DNA from: Vibrio metschnikovii CIP 69.14
Lineage (GTDB): Bacteria; Pseudomonadota; Gammaproteobacteria; Enterobacterales; Vibrionaceae
Assembly: GCF_000176155.1 (NCBI RefSeq)
Contig: NZ_ACZO01000006.1
Coordinates: 806,001-870,000 of the forward strand
DNA length: 64,000 bases
Reading direction: 5' to 3'
Shown: piece after piece, positions 54,937 to 63,794 of the stretch
How the letters are laid out: each line of letters begins with the position of its first letter
Position numbering within the stretch: the stretch's first letter is position 1
Notes under the pieces: generated by a model
Database searches by the model: none
What the model was told of the DNA's origin: nothing
What the model saw: only the letters and a program-made list of their open reading frames with translations
Made by a program: the position numbers and the translations under genes

Positions 54937-55395
54937 ATGATCTATGCCATTCCCAGCCAAGGTCAAAAACTCAGTCCCCATTTTTCCAAAGCATCCGAAT
55001 TTTTATTGATTAACTCTGTGACCGAGCAGCAAAGTGTTGTCATCACTGAACCTCATGACCCAGCTCAACGCTGCGCTCAAAAAGCGGCGCTGCTTGAGCT
55101 GTTACGGCAACATAAAGTCGATGCTGTAATCGTAAAAAATATTGGTCAGGCGATGCTATCGACGCTATTTAAGCTAGGTATCAAAGTCTTCGCCTATCCA
55201 GCTCGCCGCTCATTGGCTCAGCTAACTCTTACTGAACTTCAGGAAATCACCGATCTGGCTTACGCTCGTCCTTCGATTCATAAAAATCAGAAATCCTGCC
55301 AAACAAAGCAAGGTTGTCATTCTTCGCAGGCAAGGACTAAACTCAACCCAACAACGTTAAAAAAGTTACAGCGTATTTTTACGATTCACCGCTAA
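54937..55395 (+). CDS. NifX/NifB-like (dinitrogenase iron-molybdenum cofactor) domain protein
   Basis: 152 residues. Residues 1-105 form a NifX/NafY-type domain: MIYAIPSQGQKLSPHFSKASEFLL (the start of this family, with GxxLSPHFxxA), then QHKVDAVIVKNIGQAMLSTLFKLGIKVF shortened around residues 58-88. The C-terminal 45 residues are basic and hold CQTKQGCHSS, two cysteines that could bind metal. Family members bind iron-sulfur or FeMo-co precursors; here no nitrogenase genes are near, so another Fe-S role is likely. AGGA precedes the ATG. It is divergent from the propionate regulator and 30 bp before the NqrM-like gene. Confidence 0.85.
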   Translation: MIYAIPSQGQKLSPHFSKASEFLLINSVTEQQSVVITEPHDPAQRCAQKAALLELLRQHKVDAVIVKNIGQAMLSTLFKLGIKVFAYPARRSLAQLTLTELQEITDLAYARPSIHKNQKSCQTKQGCHSSQARTKLNPTTLKKLQRIFTIHR

Positions 55396-55425
55396 CCCAT
55401 ACGAAGAACAAAAGGAGTCATAAAC

Positions 55426-55617
55426 ATGGTGTACTTGATCGCTTTTGGTGTTTTTCTATTGATGGTGCTCTTAATGAGCATTGGCGTGATGGCTCGGCGA
55501 AAACCGATTCAAGGTAGTTGTGGCGGTCTAGCAAAGGTTGAGATTGATAAAGTCTGTAATTGTAAGACACCGTGTCAAGATCACACTAAATCGACTCAAA
55601 CCGACGAGCTGAAATAG
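55426..55617 (+). CDS. NqrM-like (DUF539) iron-binding membrane protein
   Basis: 63 residues with AAGGAG nine bases before the ATG. One N-terminal membrane helix (VYLIAFGVFLLMVLLMSIGVMA) is followed by the cysteine cluster GSCGGL and KVCNCKTPC. This is the pattern of NqrM, needed to insert iron into the Na+-translocating NADH:quinone reductase in Vibrio. True nqrM sits behind the nqr/apbE genes, which are not in this window, so this is probably a paralogue. It lies 30 bp after the NifX-like gene and is probably cotranscribed with it. Confidence 0.88.
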   Translation: MVYLIAFGVFLLMVLLMSIGVMARRKPIQGSCGGLAKVEIDKVCNCKTPCQDHTKSTQTDELK

Positions 55618-55637
55618 CAAAAATAGCAAAAATAGCA

Positions 55638-55669
55638 AACTCAGCGTGAGCTAATCATCACGCTGAGTT
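55638..55669. terminator. Hairpin shared by the NqrM-like and receiver genes
   Basis: AACTCAGCGTGA/TCACGCTGAGTT, a perfect 12-bp stem with an 8-nt loop, lies between the two convergent genes. On the minus strand it is followed by TTGCTATTTTTGC. Three 9-bp repeats (TAGCAAAAA, 55615-55639) abut it. Confidence 0.72.
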
Positions 55670-55679
55670 GAGGTTAAAT

Positions 55680-56153
55680 TTAGCGTACGCGAGTTAGCAC
55701 CACGTTTTGATCCAACTCTTGATGCCACTGCGTGTAATCCAACCCTTTGTCAAAAATAAATTCTGTCACTAGTTGTCTAACACAGGCGATCAACGCTTCT
55801 GCACTCCATGGTTTATCAAAATAACGGTTGATGCCTGCGGTGTTTATCGCATTAATCGTATCAGAGTGGGTCGCTTGTCCAGTGAGTAAGACCTTTTTCG
55901 TGCCGATAAAACGAGGATCTTGTGTGATCTCGCTGAGTAGTTCAATCCCCGTTTTTCCTGGCATCACATGATCGGAAATAATCAGAGCAATAAACTCACC
56001 TTCAGCGTCTAATTCGTCCATCAGTTGCAGTACTTCATCTGCTGATTCACAATCTTCTATCTGCAACCAACTCGCTAACGGTTGCAAGTCTTGCAACACC
56101 GCACTGAGCACTTCCCTTTGGTCATCGACACAAATAATATTAAGCTTCTCCAT
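55680..56153 (-). CDS. Single-domain response regulator
   Basis: 157 residues from the ATG at 56153 (GAGG six bases upstream; an ATG two codons earlier overlaps that box). A CheY-like receiver: acidic pair in CVDDQRE (about residue 10), phosphoacceptor Asp in LIISDHVMPGKTG (about 60), Thr/Ser in LLTGQA and Lys in YFDKPWS. After the receiver only about 35 residues remain (FIFDKGLDYTQWHQELDQN), so there is no DNA-binding or enzymatic output domain. It probably signals by protein contact or acts as a phosphate sink. Its start lies inside the end of the histidine kinase gene, so the two are coupled. Confidence 0.9.
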   Translation of the reverse strand: MEKLNIICVDDQREVLSAVLQDLQPLASWLQIEDCESADEVLQLMDELDAEGEFIALIISDHVMPGKTGIELLSEITQDPRFIGTKKVLLTGQATHSDTINAINTAGINRYFDKPWSAEALIACVRQLVTEFIFDKGLDYTQWHQELDQNVVLTRVR

Positions 56154-57489
56154 ATCCATCCTCGACTGGTAGTTTTATCCTGAAAATCGTTTTCTCATGA
56201 TTGCTTTTGACAACCGTAGTTCCGCCATAACTGGTCACGATACGCTTCACAATCGCCAACCCTAACCCAAGACCAAACGACAACCCCTCTTTTTTAGTGG
56301 TAAAACTGGGCTGAAATATTCTCCGCCGTGTGGCTTCATCAATTTCTGGCCCATTATTGGCAATGGTGATCAAAATGCGTTGTTTATCATAACGAGTATG
56401 GATATCTATTTCCGGATGCTCGGTTTGGAGCATCGCATCACAAGCATTTTTAATGATATTCACCCATACTTGTACCCATTCGGTCTGCGACCCCTTTAAG
56501 ATTGGTAATCCGCCGGGACGCATCCGCACCGAGACTCGACGTAAATCACTTTGCAATAATGCTAATGCCCGATTTAGTGTGTCATTCAGATCCAACTGCT
56601 CATCAAAATGGATCTCGCTACGCCCTAATTGTTTAACCGATTTAACGATCCCAACCACATGTTTCGAGGCAACACGTAAATCGTGTAAATCACGCCCCAT
56701 TTGCCAATAGCGAATCGCTAAATGTGGATTGGCCAGCCAATGAGCGGACAGTGTCTCCTCCGGTACTGCCCGAGCTAATTCACGAGCGAGATTTTTCGGC
56801 AATTGATAGCGCTGCGCAAAGTGTGCGCCACGTTCGCGCGCTTCACTCGACGACACTTTTTGCCCATACAGCAAACCAAAATCAAAAAACTGACTGGCTT
56901 CGGGATGCACTTCATGCAACAACTCGATAAATAAGCTTTCTAACCGTTCTGTTTTACTGCTTACCACGCCAATTGCGTTGTTCAATTCATGAGAAATACC
57001 AGCGGCTAACTGACCTAAGGTCGTCATTTGTTCCGCCATATGTAACCGCTCAAGCGCCTTTTCTTTGGCAACCGCTTCTTGCATTGCGCGTCGTTGACGA
57101 CGCGAAAGCTCAGCCACAATCACGGGCATAAACTGGGTACTCAGCGGACCGAACTGTTGTGGCTCAATCACTGGCGTATGTCGGTCAATCCAACCGAGCT
57201 CAACATCAGTTTGCGCAATCACTGTGGAAGACGCTATCCAATGACCAGAAAAAAAACTGTGTACACCGATAAAGGCACCCGCTGAGGCCGAAAAAATCGG
57301 AATCGCCTTCCCCTCTTTTTCTCTAAATTGACCGAGTAGCTCACCTGATTTTACGTAATAGAGGCGATCGTTATAGCCATTTTGCTTAAGAATTATCGAG
57401 CCACTGGGTAAACAGATGCAGCGCTGAGCATGAGTAAAATAACGCTCAACTAATACCTGCATCTGTGGATCCATGTTTTCCAGCATCAT
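56140..57489 (-). CDS. Sensor histidine kinase with cyclic-nucleotide-binding-like domain
   Basis: 449 residues, no membrane segment, so cytosolic. Residues about 10-125 resemble a cyclic-nucleotide-binding (CRP/PKA-type) beta-roll: LPSGSIILKQNGYNDRLYYVKSGEL, then FSASAGAFIGVHSFFSG. The kinase core has the H-box AAGISHELNNAIG with the phospho-acceptor His (about 170), the N-box NIIKNACDAM, and the G-boxes NNGPEI and FGLGLGLAIVKRI near the C-terminus. It lies 3 bp behind a dicarboxylate transporter gene and overlaps a receiver gene. Whether the N-terminal domain binds cAMP or another ligand is unknown. Confidence 0.9.
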   Translation of the reverse strand: MMLENMDPQMQVLVERYFTHAQRCICLPSGSIILKQNGYNDRLYYVKSGELLGQFREKEGKAIPIFSASAGAFIGVHSFFSGHWIASSTVIAQTDVELGWIDRHTPVIEPQQFGPLSTQFMPVIVAELSRRQRRAMQEAVAKEKALERLHMAEQMTTLGQLAAGISHELNNAIGVVSSKTERLESLFIELLHEVHPEASQFFDFGLLYGQKVSSSEARERGAHFAQRYQLPKNLARELARAVPEETLSAHWLANPHLAIRYWQMGRDLHDLRVASKHVVGIVKSVKQLGRSEIHFDEQLDLNDTLNRALALLQSDLRRVSVRMRPGGLPILKGSQTEWVQVWVNIIKNACDAMLQTEHPEIDIHTRYDKQRILITIANNGPEIDEATRRRIFQPSFTTKKEGLSFGLGLGLAIVKRIVTSYGGTTVVKSNHEKTIFRIKLPVEDGYGEA

Positions 57490-57492
57490 TAA

Positions 57493-58914
57493 TTAACCAA
57501 TGTGTCCAATAAAGTGTAAAAACCAAATCATCACAAAACTCATCAACACACCAACAATACCAAGGATAACGCCAACTCGTGCCATTTGATGACTTTGTAC
57601 ATGACCGGTCGCATGAGCGAGAGCATTAGGCGGAGTACTGATCGGCAGTGACATCCCTAGCGAAGCTGCAAAAGTAACGACGAGAATTAAAGTTAACTCA
57701 CCGCCCAATGGGGTAAGCGATACCATAGAGGTACCCAATGCCGCCATAATTGGCATCAATAAGTTTGCTGTCGCGGTGTGCGACATAAAATTCGCCATCA
57801 ATAAACATAAGAACGCCGCACCAAATAACACGACATAAGGCGAGTAATGATCAAAAGGAATGCTATTAACCACTAATTCCGCTAATCCTGTTTTATCAAG
57901 CGCTAAACCCAGCGCTATACCACCAGAGACTAACCACAACACATCCCAGGAGATTTTTTTCAAATCTTCTTTATTGATGATCCCTGTCACCGAGAACACC
58001 GCAACCGGAATTAACGCCACGGTATAAGAGTCCATGCCATGCGTCGATCCCATTAACCATAATAAAATGGTCAGTGTGAAGGTGAGATAAACCACCATCG
58101 CTTTCGGCGTTTTAAGAAATTTACCTTTAATACTTAATTCAATGGTTTTTTGTTCTGCTCGATACATAAATCCAATCAGCACCCAAGCCAGCGCCATTAA
58201 TACGATCACAAAAGGCACACCAAAAGCCATCCATTCACCAAACGTGATTAAGTTATCGCCCACCAAATATTTTAAGGCGATTGCGTTCGGCGGCGTTCCA
58301 ATGGGTGTACCAATACCACCTATATTAGCGGCAACCGGAATCGATAAGGCGAAAGCAATTCTGCCCGGATCCTTCGGGCCAAAAACGGCGATAACCGGCG
58401 TTAAAATCGAGAGCATCATGGCGGTGGTTGCGGTATTGGACATAAACATTGAGAAAATACCGGTGATCAACATCAAACCTAACATCACAAATTTAGGATT
58501 TTGACCGAAAGGCTTGAGTAATACCCTGGCCAAGTTGACGTCTAAACGGTACTTAGTCGCCGCCATGGCTAAGAAAAACCCGCCGAGAAATAACATAATG
58601 ATCGGACTAGCAAAAGTCGCCATGATGTCACTATGTTTTAATAACCCACCAAATTCCGCAAGATGCTGGTTACTTTTAAATAGCCACAAGCCTTTATCCG
58701 ATAACATCAGTAGTTCTAAAACAATGATCACCACTGAAGTGGCATAAATCGGGATCGGTTCAAATACCCACAATAAGGCCGCTAACAGGAAAATCGCAAT
58801 CACTCGCTGTTGAATAATGGTCAGCCCCTCAAAAGGAAAAGCAGAGAGGGGTAAAAGGAGGATCAATAAGGGAATCGCTAACGGGACAATGTACTTAATA
58901 TAGGGGCGTATCAT
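57493..58914 (-). CDS. DASS (SLC13) family sodium:dicarboxylate symporter
   Basis: 473 residues from the ATG at 58914, with GGAAGAG upstream; the frame is open 12 codons earlier without such a box. About 12 helices with the two-repeat layout of the VcINDY family. The SNT-type motifs are visible: MSNTATTAMM (about residue 160) and the second-repeat MSHTATANLL (about 390), together with PxGTPPNAIA (GTPIGTPPNAIALKYL) and LPISTPPNALAHATG. Members import succinate, malate or citrate with sodium. It heads an operon with a histidine kinase and a receiver, which may sense a dicarboxylate or carbon status (inference). Confidence 0.92.
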   Translation of the reverse strand: MIRPYIKYIVPLAIPLLILLLPLSAFPFEGLTIIQQRVIAIFLLAALLWVFEPIPIYATSVVIIVLELLMLSDKGLWLFKSNQHLAEFGGLLKHSDIMATFASPIIMLFLGGFFLAMAATKYRLDVNLARVLLKPFGQNPKFVMLGLMLITGIFSMFMSNTATTAMMLSILTPVIAVFGPKDPGRIAFALSIPVAANIGGIGTPIGTPPNAIALKYLVGDNLITFGEWMAFGVPFVIVLMALAWVLIGFMYRAEQKTIELSIKGKFLKTPKAMVVYLTFTLTILLWLMGSTHGMDSYTVALIPVAVFSVTGIINKEDLKKISWDVLWLVSGGIALGLALDKTGLAELVVNSIPFDHYSPYVVLFGAAFLCLLMANFMSHTATANLLMPIMAALGTSMVSLTPLGGELTLILVVTFAASLGMSLPISTPPNALAHATGHVQSHQMARVGVILGIVGVLMSFVMIWFLHFIGHIG

Positions 58915-58981
58915 AGTTACTCTTCCTGAGACAATGTGCATAAAAACCACGAATAATGGCCAGATCGCTTATCCACGACCC

Positions 58982-59038
58982 GTTGATAACTTTTGTTAGT
59001 TAATAACTCTTGTAAGTTAATAACTATTACAAATAGTT
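58982..59038. promoter_or_regulatory. Repeated operator-like sites upstream of the dicarboxylate transporter
   Basis: AGTTAATAACT, a palindrome, occurs at 58998-59008 and 59015-59025 (17 bp apart), with a degenerate third copy GTTGATAACT about 16 bp before the first. A further palindrome AACTATT-ACA-AATAGTT overlaps at 59022-59038. Helical phasing suggests binding of a regulator on one face of the DNA about 70-110 bp before the transporter start. Confidence 0.5.
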
Positions 59039-59382
59039 ACAGTTCGAAGCCACCATGAATTATGCCTATACCTGAAAGAAATACTTAGGGGTAGATCAAC
59101 GAATATCTATTAGTTTCAATCACTAGCGCGGAAAATCAGCAAAACCTCGTCCTGATCTCATCTTGTGAGGAAAAATTTTTTAGTCACCAGCTCTCTTTTT
59201 GATGATTTATTGACTATTTTTATAACTAGCAACACAGGTAATAAAAATAGTGATAAAATACACAATTAATTGAACCAAAGTCACAGATTATGGATATCTA
59301 ACAAATCATTGTTGGATAATAAGTGCACAAGGGAGTTGTGTTTGGTGCCAATCCAATCCACCCAATGTAAGGTAGCTTATTC
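59039..59382. other. Intergenic region before the chemoreceptor gene
   Basis: No gene, repeat or known operator was seen in these 344 bp. The region is AT-rich and should hold the chemoreceptor promoter; I found no convincing sigma-28 flagellar consensus. Confidence 0.4.
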
Positions 59383-61014
59383 ATGTTTTTAAAAAATATG
59401 TCGATTAGCAAAAAATTAGCCAGCGGATTTGGGCTCATTGCTCTTATCAACATTTTATTTGCTTGGTTTTTACATACAGAACACCGTGAGATTAAAAATC
59501 AACTCATTAACTTTACCGAAGACACCTTCCCCGCTTTTGAAGCGGTCGATAATATTGGTGATAAACTGTCTTATTGGCGTCGCACTCAATTTGCTTCATT
59601 ACTTTCTAGCGATCGCAGCGATATTACCAATCGACTCAATCAAAGCCGTCAATTTCAACAAGAAATCGAGGCGGAGTTAAAAAAATACGGGCAAGATATT
59701 TGGCCCGGTGAAGAAGAACGTATCTTCAGTCAACTGATGCGTCATTGGCAAAGCTACAATCAAACCATGGTTGAATTCAATCAGGCATTAGCAGCCAACG
59801 AGCAGATTAAGGCCTTGGAAATTTTAAACCGTTCTAATCAAGATTTTCGTCAAATTGAAATCGACATAGAGAAACTATCGAAAATTCTTAGCCAAGCGAT
59901 GGATGGCAATAAAGACTACATCCTTAAAGCCGTCAATCGGATTGATGTGAGTTCGAGTATCATCAATATCGCGATCTTAGTTATTATGGCGCTGGTTACC
60001 TATTTTATAACGCAGATCATTTGTGGGCCATTAAAGTTAGTGGTCGCACAATCGAATGCGATTGCCAAAGGTGATTTATCACAAAAACTCAATCGACAAG
60101 CGATTGGCAATGACGAGCTCGGTGAGTTGGCCGATGCCTCGATGGTTATGCAAAACAATCTTCGCCAATTAATTGAAGAGACCATTTCAGCAGTGACCCA
60201 ACTGAGCAGCGCAGTAGAAGAGATGTCACAAATTTCCTCTCAAGCAGCTCAAGGCATGCAAGAGCAGCAAGATCAAATCACACAAGTAGCGACTGCGATG
60301 AATGAGATGAAGGCGGCTGTCGCTGATGTTGCCAGTAATACCGAAAACTCGGCGCAAGAAATTGATACCACCAATAAACAAGTTCAAGAAGGCGCGCGCG
60401 ACAATAAACTGATGGTTAACGCTATCGGCCAAGTCGCAGAAATCATTACTCAAACGGGTCAAACGGTTTCTGAACTTGAACAACAATCCAATCAAATCAA
60501 TATGATTGTCGATGTTATTCGTGGTATTGCCGATCAAACCAACTTACTTGCACTCAATGCAGCCATTGAAGCGGCCCGCGCTGGTGAATCTGGTCGAGGC
60601 TTTGCCGTGGTGGCCGATGAGGTTCGAACTCTTGCCGGACGTACACAAGATTCGACAGGTGAAATTACCTCTATTATCGAAAAACTGCAAAACATGGCCA
60701 AACAGGCCAAAGAAGGTACTGATCGCTCATGTTCAAGTATTGATAATTGCGTTGAGCAAGGTAACCATTCACAACAACTCATGCACTCTATCGAGCAATC
60801 TATTGCTCAAGTGGCCGATATGGGGGCGCAAATTGCCAGCGCTTGTAGCCAACAAGACTCGGTGGCCGATGAGTTAACGCGTAATATAGAAAATATTCAC
60901 CACGCCTCTCAAGAAGTGGCTCAAGGTGCCAATCAAACTGCACAAGCGTGTACCGAATTGGCACAACTATCAGTATCATTACAAAATTCGATGATGCGTT
61001 TCAAACTTCAGTAA
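59383..61014 (+). CDS. Methyl-accepting chemotaxis protein
   Basis: 543 residues. Two membrane helices (about 10-30 and 195-215) enclose a periplasmic ligand domain of about 165 residues that looks helical, in the style of four-helix-bundle sensors ([28 protein letters not shown] start). A HAMP domain follows (about 215-265, [23 protein letters not shown]). The cytoplasmic signalling tip is highly typical: [20 protein letters not shown] near residues 385-405 with [17 protein letters not shown] after it. No C-terminal CheR-docking pentapeptide is present. The ligand is unknown. An AAGG lies 11 bases before the ATG. Confidence 0.95.
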   Translation: MFLKNMSISKKLASGFGLIALINILFAWFLHTEHREIKNQLINFTEDTFPAFEAVDNIGDKLSYWRRTQFASLLSSDRSDITNRLNQSRQFQQEIEAELKKYGQDIWPGEEERIFSQLMRHWQSYNQTMVEFNQALAANEQIKALEILNRSNQDFRQIEIDIEKLSKILSQAMDGNKDYILKAVNRIDVSSSIINIAILVIMALVTYFITQIICGPLKLVVAQSNAIAKGDLSQKLNRQAIGNDELGELADASMVMQNNLRQLIEETISAVTQLSSAVEEMSQISSQAAQGMQEQQDQITQVATAMNEMKAAVADVASNTENSAQEIDTTNKQVQEGARDNKLMVNAIGQVAEIITQTGQTVSELEQQSNQINMIVDVIRGIADQTNLLALNAAIEAARAGESGRGFAVVADEVRTLAGRTQDSTGEITSIIEKLQNMAKQAKEGTDRSCSSIDNCVEQGNHSQQLMHSIEQSIAQVADMGAQIASACSQQDSVADELTRNIENIHHASQEVAQGANQTAQACTELAQLSVSLQNSMMRFKLQ

Positions 61015-61051
61015 AATACGTTATTCTAACAACCGTTTAGAATACTCTATA

Positions 61052-61085
61052 AAACGCCTACTCTCTAAACAGACAGTAGGCGTTT
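61052..61085 (+). terminator. Terminator of the chemoreceptor gene
   Basis: AAACGCCTACT/AGTAGGCGTTT, a perfect 11-bp stem with a 12-nt loop, followed by a T/G-rich tail, 37 bp after the stop. Confidence 0.8.
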
Positions 61086-61273
61086 GTGTTGTTGGGGCGT
61101 CGTTTATCTTCGCGGACTTCCCTTCCGTTTGTTTTTTCAAACGCCCATCACAGATTAAACGCCTATTCTAACGCCTTATCAAAACACCCTGAGATTCTCG
61201 CTATACTGATTGTCATATAAAGTTAAGCGAAATTCGATTTTTAAATTTTATGCCCCCCCGATTTGGAGACATT

Positions 61274-62497
61274 ATGCATTTTAAAGCTACGCTACTTTCT
61301 ATCGCTTTGGCGAGCACCTTACCTTCTTTTCTCAGCCATTCTGCTCCATTAGCGCTTGATACTACCGTCCCTTCTGCTGAGCAAATCGCGCAATCCAATG
61401 CTTGGCTCGAAATCAACCTAGGTCAATTTAAAACCAATATTGAACAGTTTAAATCTCACATTAACCCAAGCAGTAAAATTTGTGCAGTGATGAAAGCTGA
61501 CGCTTATGGTAATGGCATCCGTGGTTTAATGCCGACGGTCATCGAACAAGGCATTCCTTGTGTCGCCATCACCAGTAACGCTGAAGCCCGCGCGGTACGC
61601 GAAAGTGGCTTTCAAGGTCAACTGATGCGTGTTCGTTCTGCAACCATTAACGAAATTGCCGCTGTCGCCGAGTTGAACATTGAAGAGTTGATCGGCACCA
61701 AACAACAAGCGATGGATCTTGCTCAATTAGGTCAGCGTTTAGGTACGCCTATCAAAGCGCATTTAGCGTTAAATGATGGTGGTATGGGCCGTAATGGCGT
61801 TGATATGAGCCATGAAAAAGGGAAACAGGAAGCGCTCAGCATTACTCAGCAAAAAGGCTTACAAATTGTTGGGATCATGACACATTTCCCCAATTATAAT
61901 CCGGATGATATTCGTGCCAAATTAGCCACCTTTAACCAACATGCTAATTGGCTGGTTGAGCAAGGGCCATTGAAACGCGAAGAGGTTCAGTTTCACGTTG
62001 CTAACTCATATACGGCGCTCAATGTACCCGAAGCTCAATTGGACATGGTTCGCCCTGGTGGCGTGTTGTATGGCGATTTACCAACCAATCCAGAATACCT
62101 CCCTATTGTCTCATTTAAAACTCGCATCGCGTCACTGCATCACCTACCAACAGGCAAAACCGTAGGTTATGACAGCACTCATATCACCGACAGTGACACC
62201 GTATTGGCCAATTTGCCAGTGGGTTATTCTGATGGCTATCCACGAAAAATGGGCAATAAAGCGCAAGTGCTGATCAATGGTCAGTGGGCAAACGTAGTCG
62301 GAGTTACCTCAATGAATACCACCATGGTTGACGTCTCTACTATTAAAGGCGTTAAACCTGGACAAGAGGTAGTACTGTTTGGAGCTCAAGGCAAAAAACA
62401 AATCAGTGTCGACGATATTGAAACGCATAGCGATATTATCTTCCCTGAGCTTTACACCATATGGGGCACGGCTAATCCGCGTTTTTACGTTAAGTAG
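61274..62497 (+). CDS. bsrV: Periplasmic broad-specificity amino acid racemase (BsrV type)
   Basis: 407 residues from the ATG at 61274, with GGAG close upstream; eight earlier codons in frame do not look like a signal peptide. The signal peptide is [20 protein letters not shown]. The PLP lysine is Lys74 in [11 protein letters not shown], the same number as in V. cholerae BsrV. Other alanine-racemase motifs are [28 protein letters not shown] (the second active-site Tyr region) and [11 protein letters not shown]. BsrV makes D-Met, D-Leu and other non-canonical D-amino acids in stationary phase that tune peptidoglycan. Compared with housekeeping Alr, the signal peptide and [12 protein letters not shown] point to Bsr. 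Confidence 0.93.
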   Translation: MHFKATLLSIALASTLPSFLSHSAPLALDTTVPSAEQIAQSNAWLEINLGQFKTNIEQFKSHINPSSKICAVMKADAYGNGIRGLMPTVIEQGIPCVAITSNAEARAVRESGFQGQLMRVRSATINEIAAVAELNIEELIGTKQQAMDLAQLGQRLGTPIKAHLALNDGGMGRNGVDMSHEKGKQEALSITQQKGLQIVGIMTHFPNYNPDDIRAKLATFNQHANWLVEQGPLKREEVQFHVANSYTALNVPEAQLDMVRPGGVLYGDLPTNPEYLPIVSFKTRIASLHHLPTGKTVGYDSTHITDSDTVLANLPVGYSDGYPRKMGNKAQVLINGQWANVVGVTSMNTTMVDVSTIKGVKPGQEVVLFGAQGKKQISVDDIETHSDIIFPELYTIWGTANPRFYVK

Positions 62498-62579
62498 TGG
62501 AGTTAAACCTATCTTATCTACTTGTCAGGCCAGTGAGTCTTTGAGGCGTTGATCCTTTTCTAGATTCACTCAACTACCA

Positions 62580-62607
62580 GTCCCCTTATTTCTATCGATA
62601 AGGGGAC
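62580..62607 (+). terminator. Hairpin after the racemase gene
   Basis: GTCCCCTTAT/ATAAGGGGAC, a perfect 10-bp stem with an 8-nt loop, 83 bp past the stop. No T run follows. The rest of the 346-bp gap to rhtA shows nothing recognisable. Confidence 0.55.
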
Positions 62608-62843
62608 GATTACGCTCAGCGACCATGATGAAACTTACCAACAAATGTTGTTTAGGCGTTTGTAGCAAAAGAAAATTCATATCCTGTTACCATTGCCATT
62701 TGTTTTATTTCAGGCAGAATAACCCTTCTTTAGGCTGACCTCGATCGCCTCACGCTATCCTAGCGAATTCCAGCAATAACGGACTGTCTGTCCAATATAT
62801 CGCTGGGAACCTTTTAGATTACCCACTTCAAGTAAAAGAGTAT

Positions 62844-63713
62844 ATGACCCAGAAATCACCCGTTCTTTTTGCGGTAGGTTGCCTACTGATCGCAATGATG
62901 GCTATACAATCAGGCTCCTCAATCGCTAAACAACTGTTTCCTATCGTCGGTCCTGGTGGAACGGTTGCCCTGCGCGTGAGTATCTCTGCTTGTATTTTAT
63001 TGCTCATTTTTCGCCCGTGGCGATTATCGTTAAGCCTTGCGCAGTGGCGATCGATGATCATCTACGGGGCAAGTTTAGGCGGAATGCAAATCTTATTTTA
63101 CTTTGCTATCGAACGTATTCCATTAGGGATTGGTGTCGCTTTAGAATTTACCGGCCCACTACTCCTCGCGCTATTTTCTTCAAAACGTAAGCTCGATTTG
63201 GTTTGGGTTGCTTTGGCGATATCTGGTATGGCGTTGTTACTGCCCGATATGCGGGGAGTTGATGCCCTCGATCCCATTGGAGTTGCGCTCGCATTGGCTG
63301 CTGGCGGTTGCTGGGCTGGGTATATTTGGTTTGGGCAACGAGCTGGTACGGTTGGTTCCGGTGGCATGACAGTCGCTATCGGTATGACCGTCGCGGCGCT
63401 GTTTATTTTCCCGATTGGCGCTTATAGCGCATCATCCACGATCTTTACTTGGTCAATACTACCGATGGCGATTACCGTCGCGATTCTATCTAGTGCATTG
63501 CCTTACAGTTTGGAAATGATGGCGTTAAACCGCCTATCTACCCAGCATTTCAGTGTACTAATGAGTCTAGAACCCGCCGTCGCCGCCATGGCAGGATTTA
63601 TGATTTTAGATGAAAGATTAGCGCTGTCACAATGGTTCGCTATCGGTATGATCATCAGTGCATCAATGGGCAGCACCTTAAGTGCTCAACGTAGGAAGAC
63701 TGTCACTTCGTAA
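62844..63713 (+). CDS. rhtA: Threonine/homoserine exporter RhtA (EamA family)
   Basis: 289 residues with ten membrane helices in two EamA halves. It is colinear with E. coli RhtA: MMAIQSGSSIAKQLFPIVGPGG, RVSISACILLLIFRPWRL, YGASLGGMQILFYFAIERIP (each about 20 residues), GVALEFTGPLLLALFSSKRK, GCWAGYIWFGQRAG, and ILSSALPYSLEMMALNRLST. RhtA exports homoserine and threonine. It stands alone on the plus strand with a strong terminator behind it. Confidence 0.93.
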   Translation: MTQKSPVLFAVGCLLIAMMAIQSGSSIAKQLFPIVGPGGTVALRVSISACILLLIFRPWRLSLSLAQWRSMIIYGASLGGMQILFYFAIERIPLGIGVALEFTGPLLLALFSSKRKLDLVWVALAISGMALLLPDMRGVDALDPIGVALALAAGGCWAGYIWFGQRAGTVGSGGMTVAIGMTVAALFIFPIGAYSASSTIFTWSILPMAITVAILSSALPYSLEMMALNRLSTQHFSVLMSLEPAVAAMAGFMILDERLALSQWFAIGMIISASMGSTLSAQRRKTVTS

Positions 63714-63727
63714 CCTCTCAACAAAGA

Positions 63728-63768
63728 GAGAGTGTATTTATTTTGTTAATACACTCTCCCCTTTTTTT
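63728..63768 (+). terminator. Terminator of rhtA
   Basis: GAGAGTGTATT/AATACACTCTC (11-bp stem) followed by CCCC and a run of seven T. Confidence 0.9.
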
Positions 63769-63794
63769 GAAACTCAAAACGAACTCAACAGAGT

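Noticed and set aside
55615..55639. Three 9-bp tandem repeats (TAGCAAAAA)
   Set aside because: Too short and A-rich to be more than local slippage; no array or CRISPR-like structure.
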